Shown: positions 1 through 12,800, counted from the stretch's first letter. The stretch is DNA of 64,000 nt from Topomyia yanbarensis (GCF_030247195.1 NC_080672.1:388385037-388449036); one strand, 5' to 3'. The notes: a model not told the origin generated them from the letters alone. Translations and numbers: made by a program.

Positions 1-819
1 GTGAAAAAATTATTCGAAATTCATATATGGTATCGGTATGGAGTTTTATGAAAAATAACCTTGCAATGTACTAAAATATTCCTAAATCAGACCCGAGAAA
101 AAAAAGTCCCCCGATGTCCCCCTGAACTCTCGACTGGGGATGCAAGTATGATATAACTTCTAACTCACAGCGAAGGTTTCAGTTGCCCATATTTGACCTA
201 AGCTGAACCAAATTTGGAGGAATTGTTCATCTAGGGCCAATATATAAAAACCCAATTTTTTGTGTCAATTGAACCACCCCTTGGGTCATAGGAGCACCCC
301 CGGTTTTGGCAAATTGCCAAAACCCTTGATTTCCTTATGATCATATCTCCGGTTCTATTTACTCTAGATTCAAACCGTAAGATGGATTTTTAAGAAAACT
401 GTTCAAGGAATCTAAAAAAATATATTAATTTTTGGCGGCAGTGCTGCCAACTATGCGATTTTTTTAGTTAAATAATAAAAGTTAATTTTTCTCTCGATAC
501 AAATATTTTAATTTTGAAAATTCTTATGCCATCGCGTTTCTCAGACATTTTTACATAAAAACACTTATCATCTCAATATAATATGAGCGCATCCTGAGTT
601 ATACCGATTTGAAGGGAAAAATTCGCATTTTCTCATATAAAAATCCATTTTTATTGGCCAAAATTGAGAAAATCTTCAAACGGTAATAAAAATCGACCCT
701 GATCTGTCAGAAGCAAACCAAAAACGTAGTTTTTCATCATTTCTCGTCTATTGCACGAAAAATTATGTTTGAACTCAGAATACTCAAGTGGGTTTTTTAT
801 TGCTGTGCGCTTGCTATTT
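1..819. other. AT-rich non-coding stretch
   Basis: I see no gene. The stretch is AT-rich with scattered homopolymer runs, and short open frames here have no recognisable domain. A segment around 180-480 reads like old repeat sequence, but I found no second copy in this window to prove it. Confidence 0.5.
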
Positions 820-950
<131 letters not shown>

Positions 951-1179
951 TTATAACTATCAAATATGGATCCAAGAATAATATTCTGAGCTCTGTGAAA
1001 TCGCTCACGTGAAAAATTAGAACCATGCTTAAAATTGCAATATTTTTGGAGCTGAACGCAACTGTTCAACTTTCAATTTCCATTTCATTTTACAGAAATT
1101 GGTTATATTATACAGATAAACTTTGTATGGCCGATTTAAAAATAAAGTGAGAACTTTTGAAAATGCTGAACCAATTCTC

Positions 1180-2170
1180 GAAATGCTGCAAATCATACAT
1201 TTTTTGCAATTTTTCTGATGTGAAACAATCTCAGAAATCGAACGGGACCTTTGCGACCTTTGTCAGATTATGACAAGTTGGGGTTTTAGGGTATTTTGTC
1301 ATTCATATCAAATTTAATCATTTTTTCGTGCACTCTATTATGTTTTAGTCAAATTTTATTAAATTATCTTGTTGAACTTGGAAAATTCTCAGAAACAAAA
1401 TAGAAAAAGATTCGTTGCCGGTAAAATTTAGAAACATCAGTTTTTTAGGAATTTTGGAACTTCCCGTATTTTTCCTGAAATGAAATATTTACCATGTGAT
1501 TCCTGATCATTTTTTGAATAATAGTTTATTTCCTAATGGAGCTAGTATGTGCTCTTAAATAATTAAATATGCAATCGAGACTAAATATCAAGAAATCTAA
1601 TGTATCTGAATTTTACCGATGGTAAATTCTTTTCTATTTTGTTCCTTTGGATTTCTCACGTCCAACAAGTTACTTTTAATAAAATTTGATTGAAGAATAT
1701 TAGAGATGTATGCACGAGAAAATGATTAAATTTAGTATGAATGACGAGATGCTGTTTAATCACAACTTCTCGTATTCTGACAAAGACCGCAAAAGTTCCG
1801 ATCGATTTCAGAGACTTTTCACATCACAAAAACTGCAAAATATGTATGATTTGCAGCATAGAGCATAATGGTAATAAAAAATATGGATTTTTTGGACAAA
1901 ATGCCCCAAAACGGCAACTTTTTCTATTTTTGTGATACGACACTTTCATTAAAATGCGAAGATTTTTTGTTTGAAAAAAGAAAATATAAATTATAATTTT
2001 CCTAGTGCTACTTCACAAGTTATTGCATTTAATATATTTTTTCCACATATTTTCCCATAGTGCCAATGTCAAAAACTTCAAGCGAAAAAAAATAATCTAA
2101 AATTGTTCAAATGATTCGAAATTTGGCATCCGAGTTAACTTTGGCATTTTTTTTTCAATACCCTAATGCT
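1180..2170. mobile_element. old, partial copy of fold-back element family F1
   Basis: Two inverted arms are visible. The sequence around 1190-1420 (AAATCATACAT, then AATCTCAGAAATCGAACGG, then GACAAGTTGGGGTTTTAGGG) returns in reverse complement at 1650-1865. The outer part of the right arm reaches a degenerate terminus near 2166 (AATACCCTA, against GCAATGCCCTA in the intact copy at 46703-48225). The matching outer left arm is missing, so the left boundary is truncated or eroded. There is no coding capacity. It is more diverged than the copies at 46703 and 62261. Confidence 0.7.
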
Positions 2171-3430
2171 CAACCCTAGAATGAAAGTTATTCATATTTG
2201 TAGTAAATCCATCCGCAAATGTGGTGGTTGTTGTGGTGACTAGGGTTGCAAAAGAAGCGATTTCAATTTTTCTTTTATTGTTCGTAATTTATTTGCCGTG
2301 TCCTTGGAGGATTCCATTTTTTCGTCTAAATAATTATATCAATGTTATGAATATTTTAATATTTTTCTATCAAATAAAAAAGTGGGTTGGTCAGAAAAAT
2401 CGTCCCCGCTGACAATTTTTTTTTTAATGAATCGTTCAAGGACACTACTAATTCCTATACTAATGAAATTGGCTTGGTTTCATGCTTTCAATTGAGCTAG
2501 GAATCATTGTTACGGCAAGCCTCTTCGGAAAAAGCGTTTTGGGTTCAAATAACCATTACAATGCATTAGAATAGAGTCTATTACAGTTCTAAGCAGTCTT
2601 TTGGTATTCCTCCTTTTTGTTCATCAGCCTAAAGCCTACACCAACCGACATAACCCGACAAAATGAGCTGGATGAACTTTCGCTTGACAATTCTTGGTGG
2701 ATTGTTTACATGGGAGTTAAGTGAGTTCGAATGTAACAGATGAGCACCCATTGCAATCGTACACACACAACTAACGAAGTAAACAAACCACGGAGAATTG
2801 TCAAACATGAACTTCATTCATCATGAGTTCATTCGTGTCATCTTGTAGAACTCAATACCGAAAAGGAACGCCTTGCAAAAACATTAAGCATGCAAACACG
2901 TGGTAGGCGAGGTCTCGTTTGTGACTGCTCATTTTGTTCTCGTTAGATTTTTCTCCGTAACATTTTGCTGCAGTTTCCAAAGTTTCCTTGATTTCTTGGG
3001 ACTATTTTCGACGAATTCCCGGCGGTGGAACACAGTGCGCTGTACGGTGGATTGCTGGTCCAGCGTTGCCAGAACGTCATTTTTTAGCGTCATTTTGCCG
3101 CTCGCTAAGAAAGAAAGCTTCTACATGTTGGTGTGAAGTGCGAGCGGCACGTTCGCCCGGGCTATTGCTGCTGACTGGCGCTACTTAGAAGTAGTCCCAG
3201 CGGTTAGCATGCACGAGAGTAGGAAAGCATTTAGGCAGTTTGGACGTGATAGTGCGAGCTGCGGACACCGGCGCGTCGCCTCTGGTGCATGTTCGACCGA
3301 CGTGTCACTGTTCGCTGCATCGCGTTTATCGGGAGATTCAAAGTTTTTAGCATTAGGTTTGCATTTATTTTTAATTTAGCATTATTTTAAATTTACATGG
3401 ATTTTTTATTATATAGTCTGGAGAATCAAC
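2171..3430. other. non-coding, with a GC-richer block at about 2890-3345
   Basis: No recognisable gene. The block at about 2890-3345 is clearly GC-richer than its surroundings and contains short open frames without known motifs. It could be a retroelement 5' region or a single-copy regulatory segment. I cannot decide which. Confidence 0.35.
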
Positions 3431-3439
3431 TGTATAGTT

Positions 3440-3735
3440 AAACTATATTATTACTATTTTCATGAGTTTTCAAACGGCCTTGATGTGAAAAAGATTTTGA
3501 AAAACCTATTATTCTTGATGGAGAATCGCGAATGTCTTCTAAAATGGTCGTAATCATCCAAATTATTGTTTTTATTGAAAGAAATTTTAAAATATCTCGA
3601 CAACAGCTACATTTTTGAAAACTTTTGTAATGATTTAAAATGGCATTCAGAATCTTATTATATAAGATAGTCATTGTTAGGAAAACTTTCTTATTGATGG
3701 CCTCTTCATAATTTTCATCTTCTCTTACCACTTCT
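3440..3735. mobile_element. fragment of fold-back family F2 (one arm)
   Basis: The order of short blocks (GAGTTTTCAAACGGCCTTGATGT, with a reading interrupted by differences; a TCGTAAT block; AAATATCTCGA; ATTTAAAATGGCATTCAGAATC) follows the right arm of the F2 fold-back at about 10975-11225. A 97-codon open frame on the reverse strand here is only repeat sequence. Confidence 0.6.
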
Positions 3736-6700
3736 GTCTTAGTAATCTATAACTACACAAATGTCGAAAAATTCAAAAATAACTTCCCAATAAAGTTGTC
3801 CATTTTATTATCAATAATTTTCCGACTGGTTAATAAAAACGAGTCGTTACTGTATATCAAAATAAGACGGCATTTTTATGAGACACTGATAAAATGCAGA
3901 GTACGCCGTACTGCACATCAATTTTCAATATCAAATATGAGAGAATAATTCAGCAGCCCCTTAAAAATCACATTCCCCAGCCCATGCTCTCTCGGGCTCG
4001 ACAACAAACAAACAGCCGAAATGTGCCTCAAGTGCCGCTCACCATTGTGCAGTGCAATGATAAAACTCGAACAATACCGGTCCCCACTGAATCTGGACCT
4101 TGGAGTGCCGGTGCTATCCCCGCACCAGTAGTTCCAAGCTATGTGTGTGTGGGAAAGCAAGGGGGAAGAAACGATAACGAGGACCATCCCATCAGCCATA
4201 TGAACCGGGAAGGAATTTATGTTTTCATTTCCAGCTTTCGTAACGAGCCCCATTCTGCATTGGATTCTGGCCAAACGCGTGAATCATCTCCATAATGGGG
4301 ATCGTTCATACATATGCCCCCCTTCCCTGCTGATGGGATCAGCTTCGGCAATCCTAAACCTTGGCTGGTGTTGTAGTTAGCAGCGCATACACTCAGCGGG
4401 AGATCTTCGGGGGGTGATTTTTATGCGAGAAATTTAATAACTCTGGCTGGCACAAAACAACCGGAGTCTGGTGGGGCGCTTGAGGCCCCACAACGGTTTT
4501 AGCCGGTTTTGTTGTGCGGATGCGGATCCGACTATGACTGCCAGGCTGCTGCTTCATAACTTCGGTATGAATTTCATTCCGTTAATAATGCAGTGATAGG
4601 CATACATATACACAAGCACACTGCTGGGAGAAAGAAAGAAGTAATATTCCGAGTTTGTTATTTCCATGACAAAGAAAAGCTTCTCTCCGGAGTGGAAATC
4701 GTTTGGCAGCGAGTCCGTCTGAGTAGGTCTCGGCGAGGCTGGCAATAAATTGCCCCGGCCCTCGTCGTTATTATTAATGTCACGGATGAAAGGATCGTCT
4801 CGTGTTTTATTTAAGCGGAGCTTTTCACAAACAAACAGCTTTCGCACCGGCGACCGGACCGGATTTGATTGTTTGCGGAATCTTTCGCGATAAAACTTTT
4901 TTTTTCTGTTGACCGTTCCGGATAATTCAATAAAATGAAAATATAACTCAATTAATTCTCCCCAAATTGGGTTCTATATTATCAAATCGATTTTCAACTA
5001 AATCCTGTCAATGAATCAATAAGCTTGTGAACCGAACGTTGATATTAATATGTGTACGTGACTGAAATAAGTTACATTACTCTTCAAGGATTACGAGTTT
5101 TTTTCTCCCGTACAGCAAATTGCCTCTCGGTGAAAGCCTGATTAATCGCAGTCAATCGGAGAGGCTAATAAAACTCAACGGAGATTTAAACGTTTTACTG
5201 CCACCACCCCCCAAGACGGTAAGGACGTAAAGATCGTAATACAAACACAAGCCATCATCTTATCTCGGGTGGCGAACGAACGTGTGGAAAAACCCCTTCA
5301 GAGGAAAAAATAAATTTTTATCTCTGTCACTGTTTCAGAGGCGCCCCCATCCGACCGGGCCCTGTACCCTTTACATGGCAAACCAGAAATTGAGAATAAA
5401 AATACCGAGATCCTATCGTGGAGGCCACAATCCTTACATTATCATAGAAGATAAATGTGCGACATGTGTGATTTGCCTGAGCGCTTATTCTTCCTCCTGT
5501 CGTTGGTTAGAGAGGCTTCGCCGGATTCTCTGTGGTTGAGCCGACACGTTGCTGGAGGAAAATGAACCGTCGGAAAAGATAGGCAAATCTTGCTACTTCC
5601 GAGAGACAGTCTGACAACTCCTAGCAAATTTCTCCGCTATCATTTTCTTTATTTTTGAATGAATTTTCTTCTTTTACAATATCTGATGGGTTTTCATGTT
5701 AAATTGAAATAAATCGAGTCTCGAACCCGGCTGTTCGAACTACAGACAACTCGTTCACAAGCGTTCCCTCGACTATTCGAATATGTGTGTGCGTGCGTAA
5801 GAGGAACAATATTATGCTTTCGCTGAGAATATCGCCCCTATGACTGTAGGGTGTCCCCAAGGTGTATACCGCCCCTTTTTTTGAACGATGCCCATGGGGG
5901 TTTATGCCGGTCTGCGTACGGATAACTGGGTTTTCTTGTTCCAGCAATGATGAAGACTCGGCGTCAGCTTGCAACCGTTATCGGTTGGGACGTCGGTGTG
6001 GGAGATGCCACCGAACGGGATGTGGTCACATGGAAAATGGCATCAATTGTGGTGATGCTGCGGGTGGTTGCTGGTTGATGGAGAAGCTTCCGTTCCGATT
6101 GTGTCACCGAACGAATTGTGAATGTGTGGTATTTTTGGTTTTATTACCTACTACAGCTGCTCGGTTGGTGATGAAATGCTACCGTTTGACCTTTAGGAAA
6201 ATTCGGTTGGAACATTTCAGAGTTCTGCTAAAGTGCTAACAAACATAATGAATTCCGTTCGAAACGAGTTGCTATAAACTCTGGAGCTGGATGTAAAATC
6301 TAATGTCTTTCTTGAGTCTCTTATTTGATAGACAGCTTGTTCAGTGTGGTACCGTCTTTACGCATGGGCACACTGGGCCAGGGCCAAGGGTCCTGGGATT
6401 TTAGGAGCACGGAACTTTGGATGAAAACGAAATCATTCTAAAAGCTATGTTCTAAAAATATCACGACATTTAAAGAGGATCAGATAACCAACCAACCAAT
6501 AAACGTCTATTCAACATTTCGATTCAAGTTTCAATTTATTTTGAGCAACACGTATACAATGTCCGAAAGGCACCGAACAGAAGCGGAAACCAGAACATGT
6601 TGGCGAAATTCGCACAAGGGGGCCTTACAGAACGCGAAAAAAAAGGTGTCGAAATTTGCTACAAGATCCTTGTTTGGCAAGCGAACCGCAGATGTGGTAA

Positions 6701-6880
6701 ATATTCAGTTCTTTATCAGATCGGGGATCGTCAATAGCTAAAGCTACATGGGAGCCTCGAAAAGTGACTTCTACACTTCTTGAGTTGTCACGAAGGCTCC
6801 ATACTTTCTCGGTCGGATTTGGCATCTTCCATCATGCCATCATATACTGTTGCATAACCAAAAATAAAAAACCTGTTTTA
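3736..6880. other. apparently single-copy non-coding DNA
   Basis: From about 3880 to 6240 base composition is more balanced and I find no second copy in the window. Open frames of 90-133 codons exist on both strands, but they overlap one another, lack recognisable domains and show no convincing exon structure. Two stretches are GC-richer (4030-4560 and 5850-6200). This could be intronic or intergenic host DNA with regulatory content, but nothing specific is proven. Confidence 0.4.
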
Positions 6881-7972
6881 ATCCACCTAGCGGTGCAATT
6901 GTGCCTTTCTCATTTCTCTAAACTATGGCACGGAGGCTTTTTATGTTCAACATAATTGTGGAAATGTCCATTACATTCTTAGGACACTTTGCACTTATAC
7001 ACAATGGCATGTCAGCCACGAACTTGATGAGCTACGTGTCGACGGTGAAACACTTGAAACAAAAAAATATCATACTCCATTAGCCTAATCAGCATTAGAT
7101 CAATGTTATCTGCTTGCTAACTCATTTTGTCATGCGGGGGTGGGTATGTGAGGAGGGCGAAAGTCCCATGAACGAACAACTCCCCAGCTTAAATTGGTAT
7201 GCTTTGTGATATAGTGGTGGTTTAAAGATGATGGGGTTGAAAGGGAGGGGTATGAGGTGGTGGTCTGAGGGGTGATTTAAGGATATTTTTAAAGGAGGGG
7301 AGTGAACAGTAGAGGGGGGTGTAACCCCTCTCCGTAAACCATCAACTACGCCCCTGTTAAAATCCAGAAACCTTATGCGAGTCGAAAAAAAAATTTAGGT
7401 TGACGTTTTTCAGAGTGATTGCATAACCTTTCTATATGAGAAAGGCAAAAATGTGCAAAATCCAAAAAAGTGAATCTTCGTCAAATTTTTTTCGTGTTTG
7501 CATCAAATCTCGACGTTTTATGCACCTTGAATACATTTGGCATCAAAAATAAAAATTCTATTTTTAATTTTTCCTATAGTTTTTATGAGAAATTTCTGTG
7601 TGGCCGCACTCTGAAACCCGTAATTCCGGAACCAGAATTCCGATCGATCCAAAATTCAATAGCAGCCGATGGGAAGGTTGCACCTTTCATTTGAGACTAA
7701 GTTTGGGCAAATCGGTCCAGCCATCTCTGAGAAAAATGAGTGGCATTATTTGACACATACGCACATACATACACACACACATACACACACATACACACAC
7801 ATACCCACACACATACACACACATACATACACACATACACACACACATACAGACTTTTTCCGATCTCGACGAACTGAGTCGAATGGGATATGACACTCGG
7901 CCCTCCGGGCCGGGATTAGGTTGACGTTTTTCAGAGTGATTGCATAACCTTTCTATATGAGAAAGGCAAAAA
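6880..7972. mobile_element. mosquito-type repeat with CA-rich 3' region (possibly two joined copies)
   Basis: The left end carries CCACCTAGCGGTGCAATT followed by GCCTTTCTCAT. The right end carries ATGAGAAAGGC, an inverted match to it. Between them lie an (AC/CATA) microsatellite, then a block with CTCGACGAACTGAGTCG and the palindromic CGGCCCTCCGGGCCG. I associate this ending with repeats common in Aedes and Culex genomes (recall, not a search). A 57-bp stretch ending in GAGAAAGGCAAAAA occurs exactly twice, at 7395-7451 and 7916-7972, suggesting two copies joined or nested. No coding capacity was seen. Confidence 0.55.
7755..7852. repeat. CA/CATA-rich microsatellite
   Basis: Imperfect ACACACAT repeats of about 95 bp inside the repeat at 6880-7972. 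The open frames over it on both strands encode Thr/His or Cys/Val runs and are artefacts. Confidence 0.9.
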
Positions 7973-8215
7973 AATTAAAAAAGCCCTTATGAAAGTGTGA
8001 TTGAAAGTCGGTCATACCTTTACGTTAAATCTGATTAAAGGAGTCAAGGCAAATGAGGGTGACTTTGAGAATGTCGGAAAAATCTCGGATGTGTGGTAAC
8101 GTAAACTGTGTGTAGAGTTATTTTATAGATTGCTTTTCATTTTTTGACACGAAAAATATTTTTATGAACATTCTTATATTGCGGGGTGTTCCCAATCATA
8201 GCATGGTGAACACAT

Positions 8216-8456
8216 GAGGAATTCCTCGAAGATCCATCCGAAAGTCAATAAAATCGTGACCGACCATCTACGATTCGGAACTTTACACGTTTCATCGGCA
8301 TGGAAGACTACACATTTTCCACAGTTGAGGAATTCCACGACGATCCATCCGAAAATATTTAAAATCGAGACCTACCATCTTAGATTCTTATAAAACTTTA
8401 TACGTTTCATAGGTATGGAAGACTAAACATTTTCCACATTCAGTAGGATTATTTTG
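8216..8456. repeat. two tandem units of about 121 bp
   Basis: GAGGAATTCC with GATCCATCCGAAA begins at 8216 and recurs at 8337. Both units continue through a CACGTTTCAT or TACGTTTCAT block and GGAAGACTA, and end at CATTTTCCAC. A related phrase (GGAATTCCTCAGTTAG) occurs near 12960, next to the F2 elements. Non-coding. Confidence 0.75.
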
Positions 8457-8840
8457 ACTCAAAAGCAATTTTTTAAAAGCGCGTAATCATTTCTACGTGC
8501 ATTAATTCCAGTTTTGACGTAGGACTACGTCTTTGTTTTCGATATGGGGGTGCACTCTGCAAATTCTACAAAAATGGTATGTAACGAAAAGTGGTCCAAT
8601 TTTAAACGCATATAGTTCAGCTATCTCACGATAAATTTTCAAATTTTTTGCACAAATCGCCCCGAAATACTTCTAAGAATAGATTCCAATAGATAAACCC
8701 AAAGATTTTTGATATCATAGCATTAAAAAATTAAATAATATACAACCTTGTCAAAATATCGCGCATTAACACACAGAGGATAGCACTTCCCAAGCCCTGT
8801 ACGACGGATTGGTGTACCTAGCGCGCAACGCTTCTATGAA

Positions 8841-8920
8841 TGACGTCATCATCGACTATTTAAAGAACGGACTTGGCCAGACACGCTCAGTTCCCTGTTG
8901 AACGGCTGGCGAAGCAGATC
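8841..8920 (+). promoter_or_regulatory. core promoter: CRE, TATA box, initiator and DPE in register
   Basis: The palindromic CRE TGACGTCA lies at 8841-8848. TATTTAAA is at 8857-8864. TCAGTT, matching the arthropod initiator TCAKTY, is at 8887-8892 and places +1 at A8889. The TATA box therefore starts at -32. AGATC at 8916-8920 falls exactly at +28 to +32 and matches the downstream promoter element consensus RGWYV. All spacings match those known for insect RNA polymerase II promoters. No open frame follows directly. Transcripts would run right into a region (8921-9320) that is locally GC-richer and then AT-rich. The arrangement resembles promoters in LTRs or in 5' ends of retroelements, but I could not find LTR boundaries. 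It could also drive a host non-coding first exon. Confidence 0.6.
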
Positions 8921-10045
8921 ACTGCGCTGTGTTTCTTACAGCCAGTGTAGCTGAGCTAGAAGTCCGTTACACTGGCTGTGGAGGGACGCTACCCTGTGTC
9001 GTCCAACAGGCGACCGCTCCAACTGCTTCCTAAATGCCGCTGTAATGTTGCCAGTAAATTTTTGGTTTAACTAGCCCATGTATTTGCGCTTGAAATTAAG
9101 TATTGTAGTGGTAGTAATAAGCTTCCCATTTTGGTTTAAAAGCAAGGACAGTTTTTAAAACAGGATTTGATTAATTAGTTTAGCTCATCTAAGCAATTTT
9201 ATCAATTCTGTAATTTAAAAGGAATTTTACGGAACTTGGTGAATTTGGCCCCACTTGCAACTGGTATAATCAACCTGCACAAAGTGTTGCATAACGCAGG
9301 GCTGATTTTTGGAACAAAATCATTCAGCCCTTCGGTATGCAAAATCACGATACTATAACAGATGTGCTAAGCGCGGCCGTTCCTTTCAATCGGGAAAGGC
9401 CGCGTGGAATTTTGGCGAAATGCGCTAATAGTGTCGTGGTGGTACTTGTTGTCTCCTTCGCTCTACCCATCATCATCAGCGTTGACTCATTTTGCATTGT
9501 ACGCTTGGGTTCAATCTTTGGGGCGAATGTGTTGGTTGGTAGGGGAACTGGCGGTAAAATGAACACGTTAAGCAAAGTCATTATTTTCTAACTAATAAGT
9601 GAATGAGATATTACAATCACCTTATGTTTCTTGTTAGACATGTTTTGTACATATCTGGTAAAAATGCTTCGTCATAAAAACATTTTTTCAAACATGATCA
9701 TGAGCTTTGCATACACACAAGGCATTTTGCAGGCAAAAAAAATTGTCACGGAAGAGTTGAATTTTCATGACGTAATATTAACCATTTTACAATCCTGTGG
9801 CATAGAAACACATCTACAAACTTGGGGTTATCCATGGGTGTTTGAACTTTTATGATCTGTTTGAGAGCAACTAGAAAGCTTGGTCTATACAAGAATTGTG
9901 ATTATATTGTCTAAATTTGATTTTTCTTCACCGGTCCGGGTATTTTTTCCCACACACTAAGTACTAAGAAAATAAATATTTTACATTAAGTAGTATAGTC
10001 CTACGTCTACAGTTCGTGCAACCCCATAGGGCTGCCCCTTGTAGT
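8921..10045. other. non-coding DNA downstream of the orphan promoter
   Basis: No gene recognised. 8921-9040 is GC-richer. A GC-rich hairpin (CGCGGCC ... GGCCGCG) lies at 9372-9404. An 84-codon frame at 9337-9591 and its reverse-strand overlap have no known motif. The rest is AT-rich. Confidence 0.4.
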
Positions 10046-12800
10046 TTTTTGTTCGATTACTGTATTTTAAACAGCAAAACTTTCTGAGAACGAGTTTTAG
10101 GGAATGAATATTTATGCACGAAAAAAATATACACTGAAAAAAATGTGACATTTTTCAAAAAAAAAAACAAAAAATTGTGTTTAAAATTTAAATTGCAAAA
10201 AAAAAAAACATTTTTTCTAATTTTTTATATTTTGTCAGCAAAAACCTAAAGAGAAAAGGAACATTTCGAATGTGATTGTATGATGGAGAACTTATCGGTA
10301 AAAAAAATTTTTAACAAAAACTTTATACATGTTTTAAAATTTCATACTAATTGACTTACAAAACTATAATTTTATTACAGAATATAATTCTAAGTATCAT
10401 TTTCAATCAAAATGCATTTACCAAAAATCTTCCAAAATGCGATAGTTTTCGAGATATTCGGAATGTTGTTCCAACAGAAACAGTTAAATCTAATGTTTAT
10501 CGTTTTAAAGACGTAAAAGAAAAATTTTCAGTGTATTTGGATCAGCTTTCAATAGAAAAGTTTTCCTAACAACAACTTTTGACATATTTTTATAATTCAT
10601 ATTATTTGCAGTCAAAAATACAATTTTCTTTTTGAATATGATTCTTAAAGCAATTTGAAATCAAAATGCTCATAACAAAAAATTTCTGAAATGTAATAGT
10701 TCTTGCGATATTTCAAATTTTGTTTTAACAACATAATTCTTTTGTTTTATTACGAACTTTTCAGAAGTTATTCGCGTTTCTACATCCACAACAATAAGTT
10801 TTTCAAAAGGCCCATAACATTTCCTGTAGCTTTCTCTTTGACATCAAGGTGATACTGTAAACCCTTTGAAAGCTACATGAAAACAATCAAAATATTATTC
10901 AACCATGGGGTCTTATGATTAAACTAAATAGTTCGATCATATTTTGGTTGTTTTCATGTAGCTTTCAAACGGGTAATAATATCGCCTTGATATCAAAAAA
11001 GAAGTTACAGGAAATGTTATGGTCCTTTTGAAAGATTTATTGTTGTTGATAGAAAAACTCGAATAACTTCTGAAAAGATCGTAATAAAATAAAATAATTG
11101 TGTTGTTAAAGCAAAATTTGAAATATCTCGAGAACTACTACAGTTCAGAAAAATTTTATTATGAGCATTTTGATTTAAAATAGCTTTAAGAATCATATTC
11201 AAAAGAAAAAATTGTATTGTTGATAGTAGGGTAAGGTGGGGCAAATCCGACCGTTGGGTAAACCCGACCCCCCTCTGTTGCCAAAAATCAGAAGCACTAC
11301 GTGAACTAATATCAATGTTGTCGTGTAGAGCATCGAAAATAATCATAATGGTGGTATGACAGCATTTCATTAGTCCACATTGAGATGCTCAAGCGACAAA
11401 AAGTATGTTTTTACAACTTTTGATTTGACTTTTGTGCATCATTGACTACAGGATATTTCTGATTGTTAAAGTGATTGCATAATAAATGTAAGTGGATTTA
11501 AATTATTTTATTTAAGTCCTACAAAGTGCATAGATGAATTTAGTTCAACCTTTTTCATATATTTTTTAATTGCATCGTAATGAAAAATGACGCCGTGGGG
11601 CAAATCCGACCTCTAAATATTGGGATAAATCCGACCGCTTTTTTGCTAAGAAAAATTTTATTTATCAAATTGAAATATATTTTTATTGTTATTATTTATT
11701 ATTTTTATGCAAAATGGTTCATAATTACAAACGAAAGACACAAAACGTGATGATTATAGTATTCGTCAAGTAATTGCTCCGATGCAAATGGGAATATCAT
11801 TACGTGCTACTACTCGTGATCGAGCATTCTAAGATTGATATTGAACTCCATTTTCTTCATGTTGTAATTCAATAACACAACATTCATTGATTTATCATTG
11901 TAAAACCATAAAATTTACGTAAAATCTGCACTAAATCAACCAAAAACTTAGGGGGTCGGGTTTACCCCACCATTTTTGAAAACAGCAAAAATGAACAATT
12001 TTGTAAAACGCTTGTTTCTCAAGATGTTCCGAAGATCCAAATAAAATGCTATATACAAAAAGTTGCCCAAGAGTATAATCTTTAATTTGGTATATAAAAC
12101 GACTTGATCCGATGTAAAATGAGAATGTTACAGCCAAAACCATTTACTAGGTCGGATTTGCCCCACCTTACCCTATGAATTATAAAAATATGTCAAAAGT
12201 TGTTGTTAAGAAAACTTTTTTATTGAAAGCTTCTCCATGATCCACATACACTGAAAAAGTTTCCCGGGTTATGACATTTTGGGTTATGACACATGACCCG
12301 GGTAAAAAGTTATGACATTTTATGATGGGGTAACGCTAAAAACTTTTAAAAAGGGCATAATAATACGAATTAACTGTTTCGCTGGAACACAATTCCAGAT
12401 ATCTCGAAAACTATCACATTTTGGAAGATTTTTGTTAAATGCATTTTGATTAAAAATGATACTTAGAATTATATTCCATAATAAAATTACAGTTTTGTAT
12501 GTTAATTAGAATGAAATTTTAAAACATGTATAAAGTTATTGTTAGAAAAACTTATTTACCTATAAGTTCTCCATCATATAATTTTATTCAAAATATTTAT
12601 TTTCTTTTTAGGTTTCTGTTGACAAAATAAAAAAAGAATGTTTTTTTTTCAATTTAAATTTTTAACACAATTTTTTCTGTGAAAAATGACGCATTTTTTC
12701 AGTGTATATTTGTTTCGTACATTAATATTTATTCCCTGAAAAACGTTCTCGGAAAGTTTTGATGTATAAAATACAGTAATCGAACAAAAAAAATTTTATT
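10046..12800. mobile_element. large fold-back element, family F2
   Basis: Long inverted arms of about 850 bp flank a centre near 10905-10925. The outer left sequence TTTTTTGTTCGATTACTG (from about 10046) pairs with CAGTAATCGAACAAAAAA near 12770-12790. Inner blocks such as GCTTTCAAACGGG, AAATATCTCGAGAACTA and ATTATATTCCATAATAAAAT also have inverted partners. The right arm is longer only because a 945-bp element sits in it (11229-12173). There is no transposase, and short open frames (72-117 codons) are repeat-derived. Arms are several percent to over 10 percent diverged by eye, so the element is old. Outer ends and target duplication were not resolved. Confidence 0.75.
11229..12173. mobile_element. 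TA-flanked miniature inverted-repeat element nested in F2
   Basis: The left end GGGTAAGGTGGGGCAAAT and the right end ATTTGCCCCACCTTACCC are perfect inverted repeats, extending to about 23 bp. A TA dinucleotide flanks both ends (11227-11228 and 12174-12175), as expected for the Tc1/mariner superfamily. Internal copies of the GGGGCAAATCCGACC or GGTCGGGTTTACCCCACC phrase occur near 11597, 11625 and 11950. It carries no transposase, so it would be non-autonomous. Its position in the right arm shows it arrived after the F2 fold-back. Confidence 0.85.

Noticed and set aside
3894..4295. 133-codon forward frame as a gene
   Set aside because: An overlapping 118-codon reverse frame is equally open, and neither shows a domain or sensible exon signals.
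9372..9404. GC-rich hairpin as a terminator
   Set aside because: Intrinsic bacterial-type terminators are not expected in an insect genome; no transcript context.
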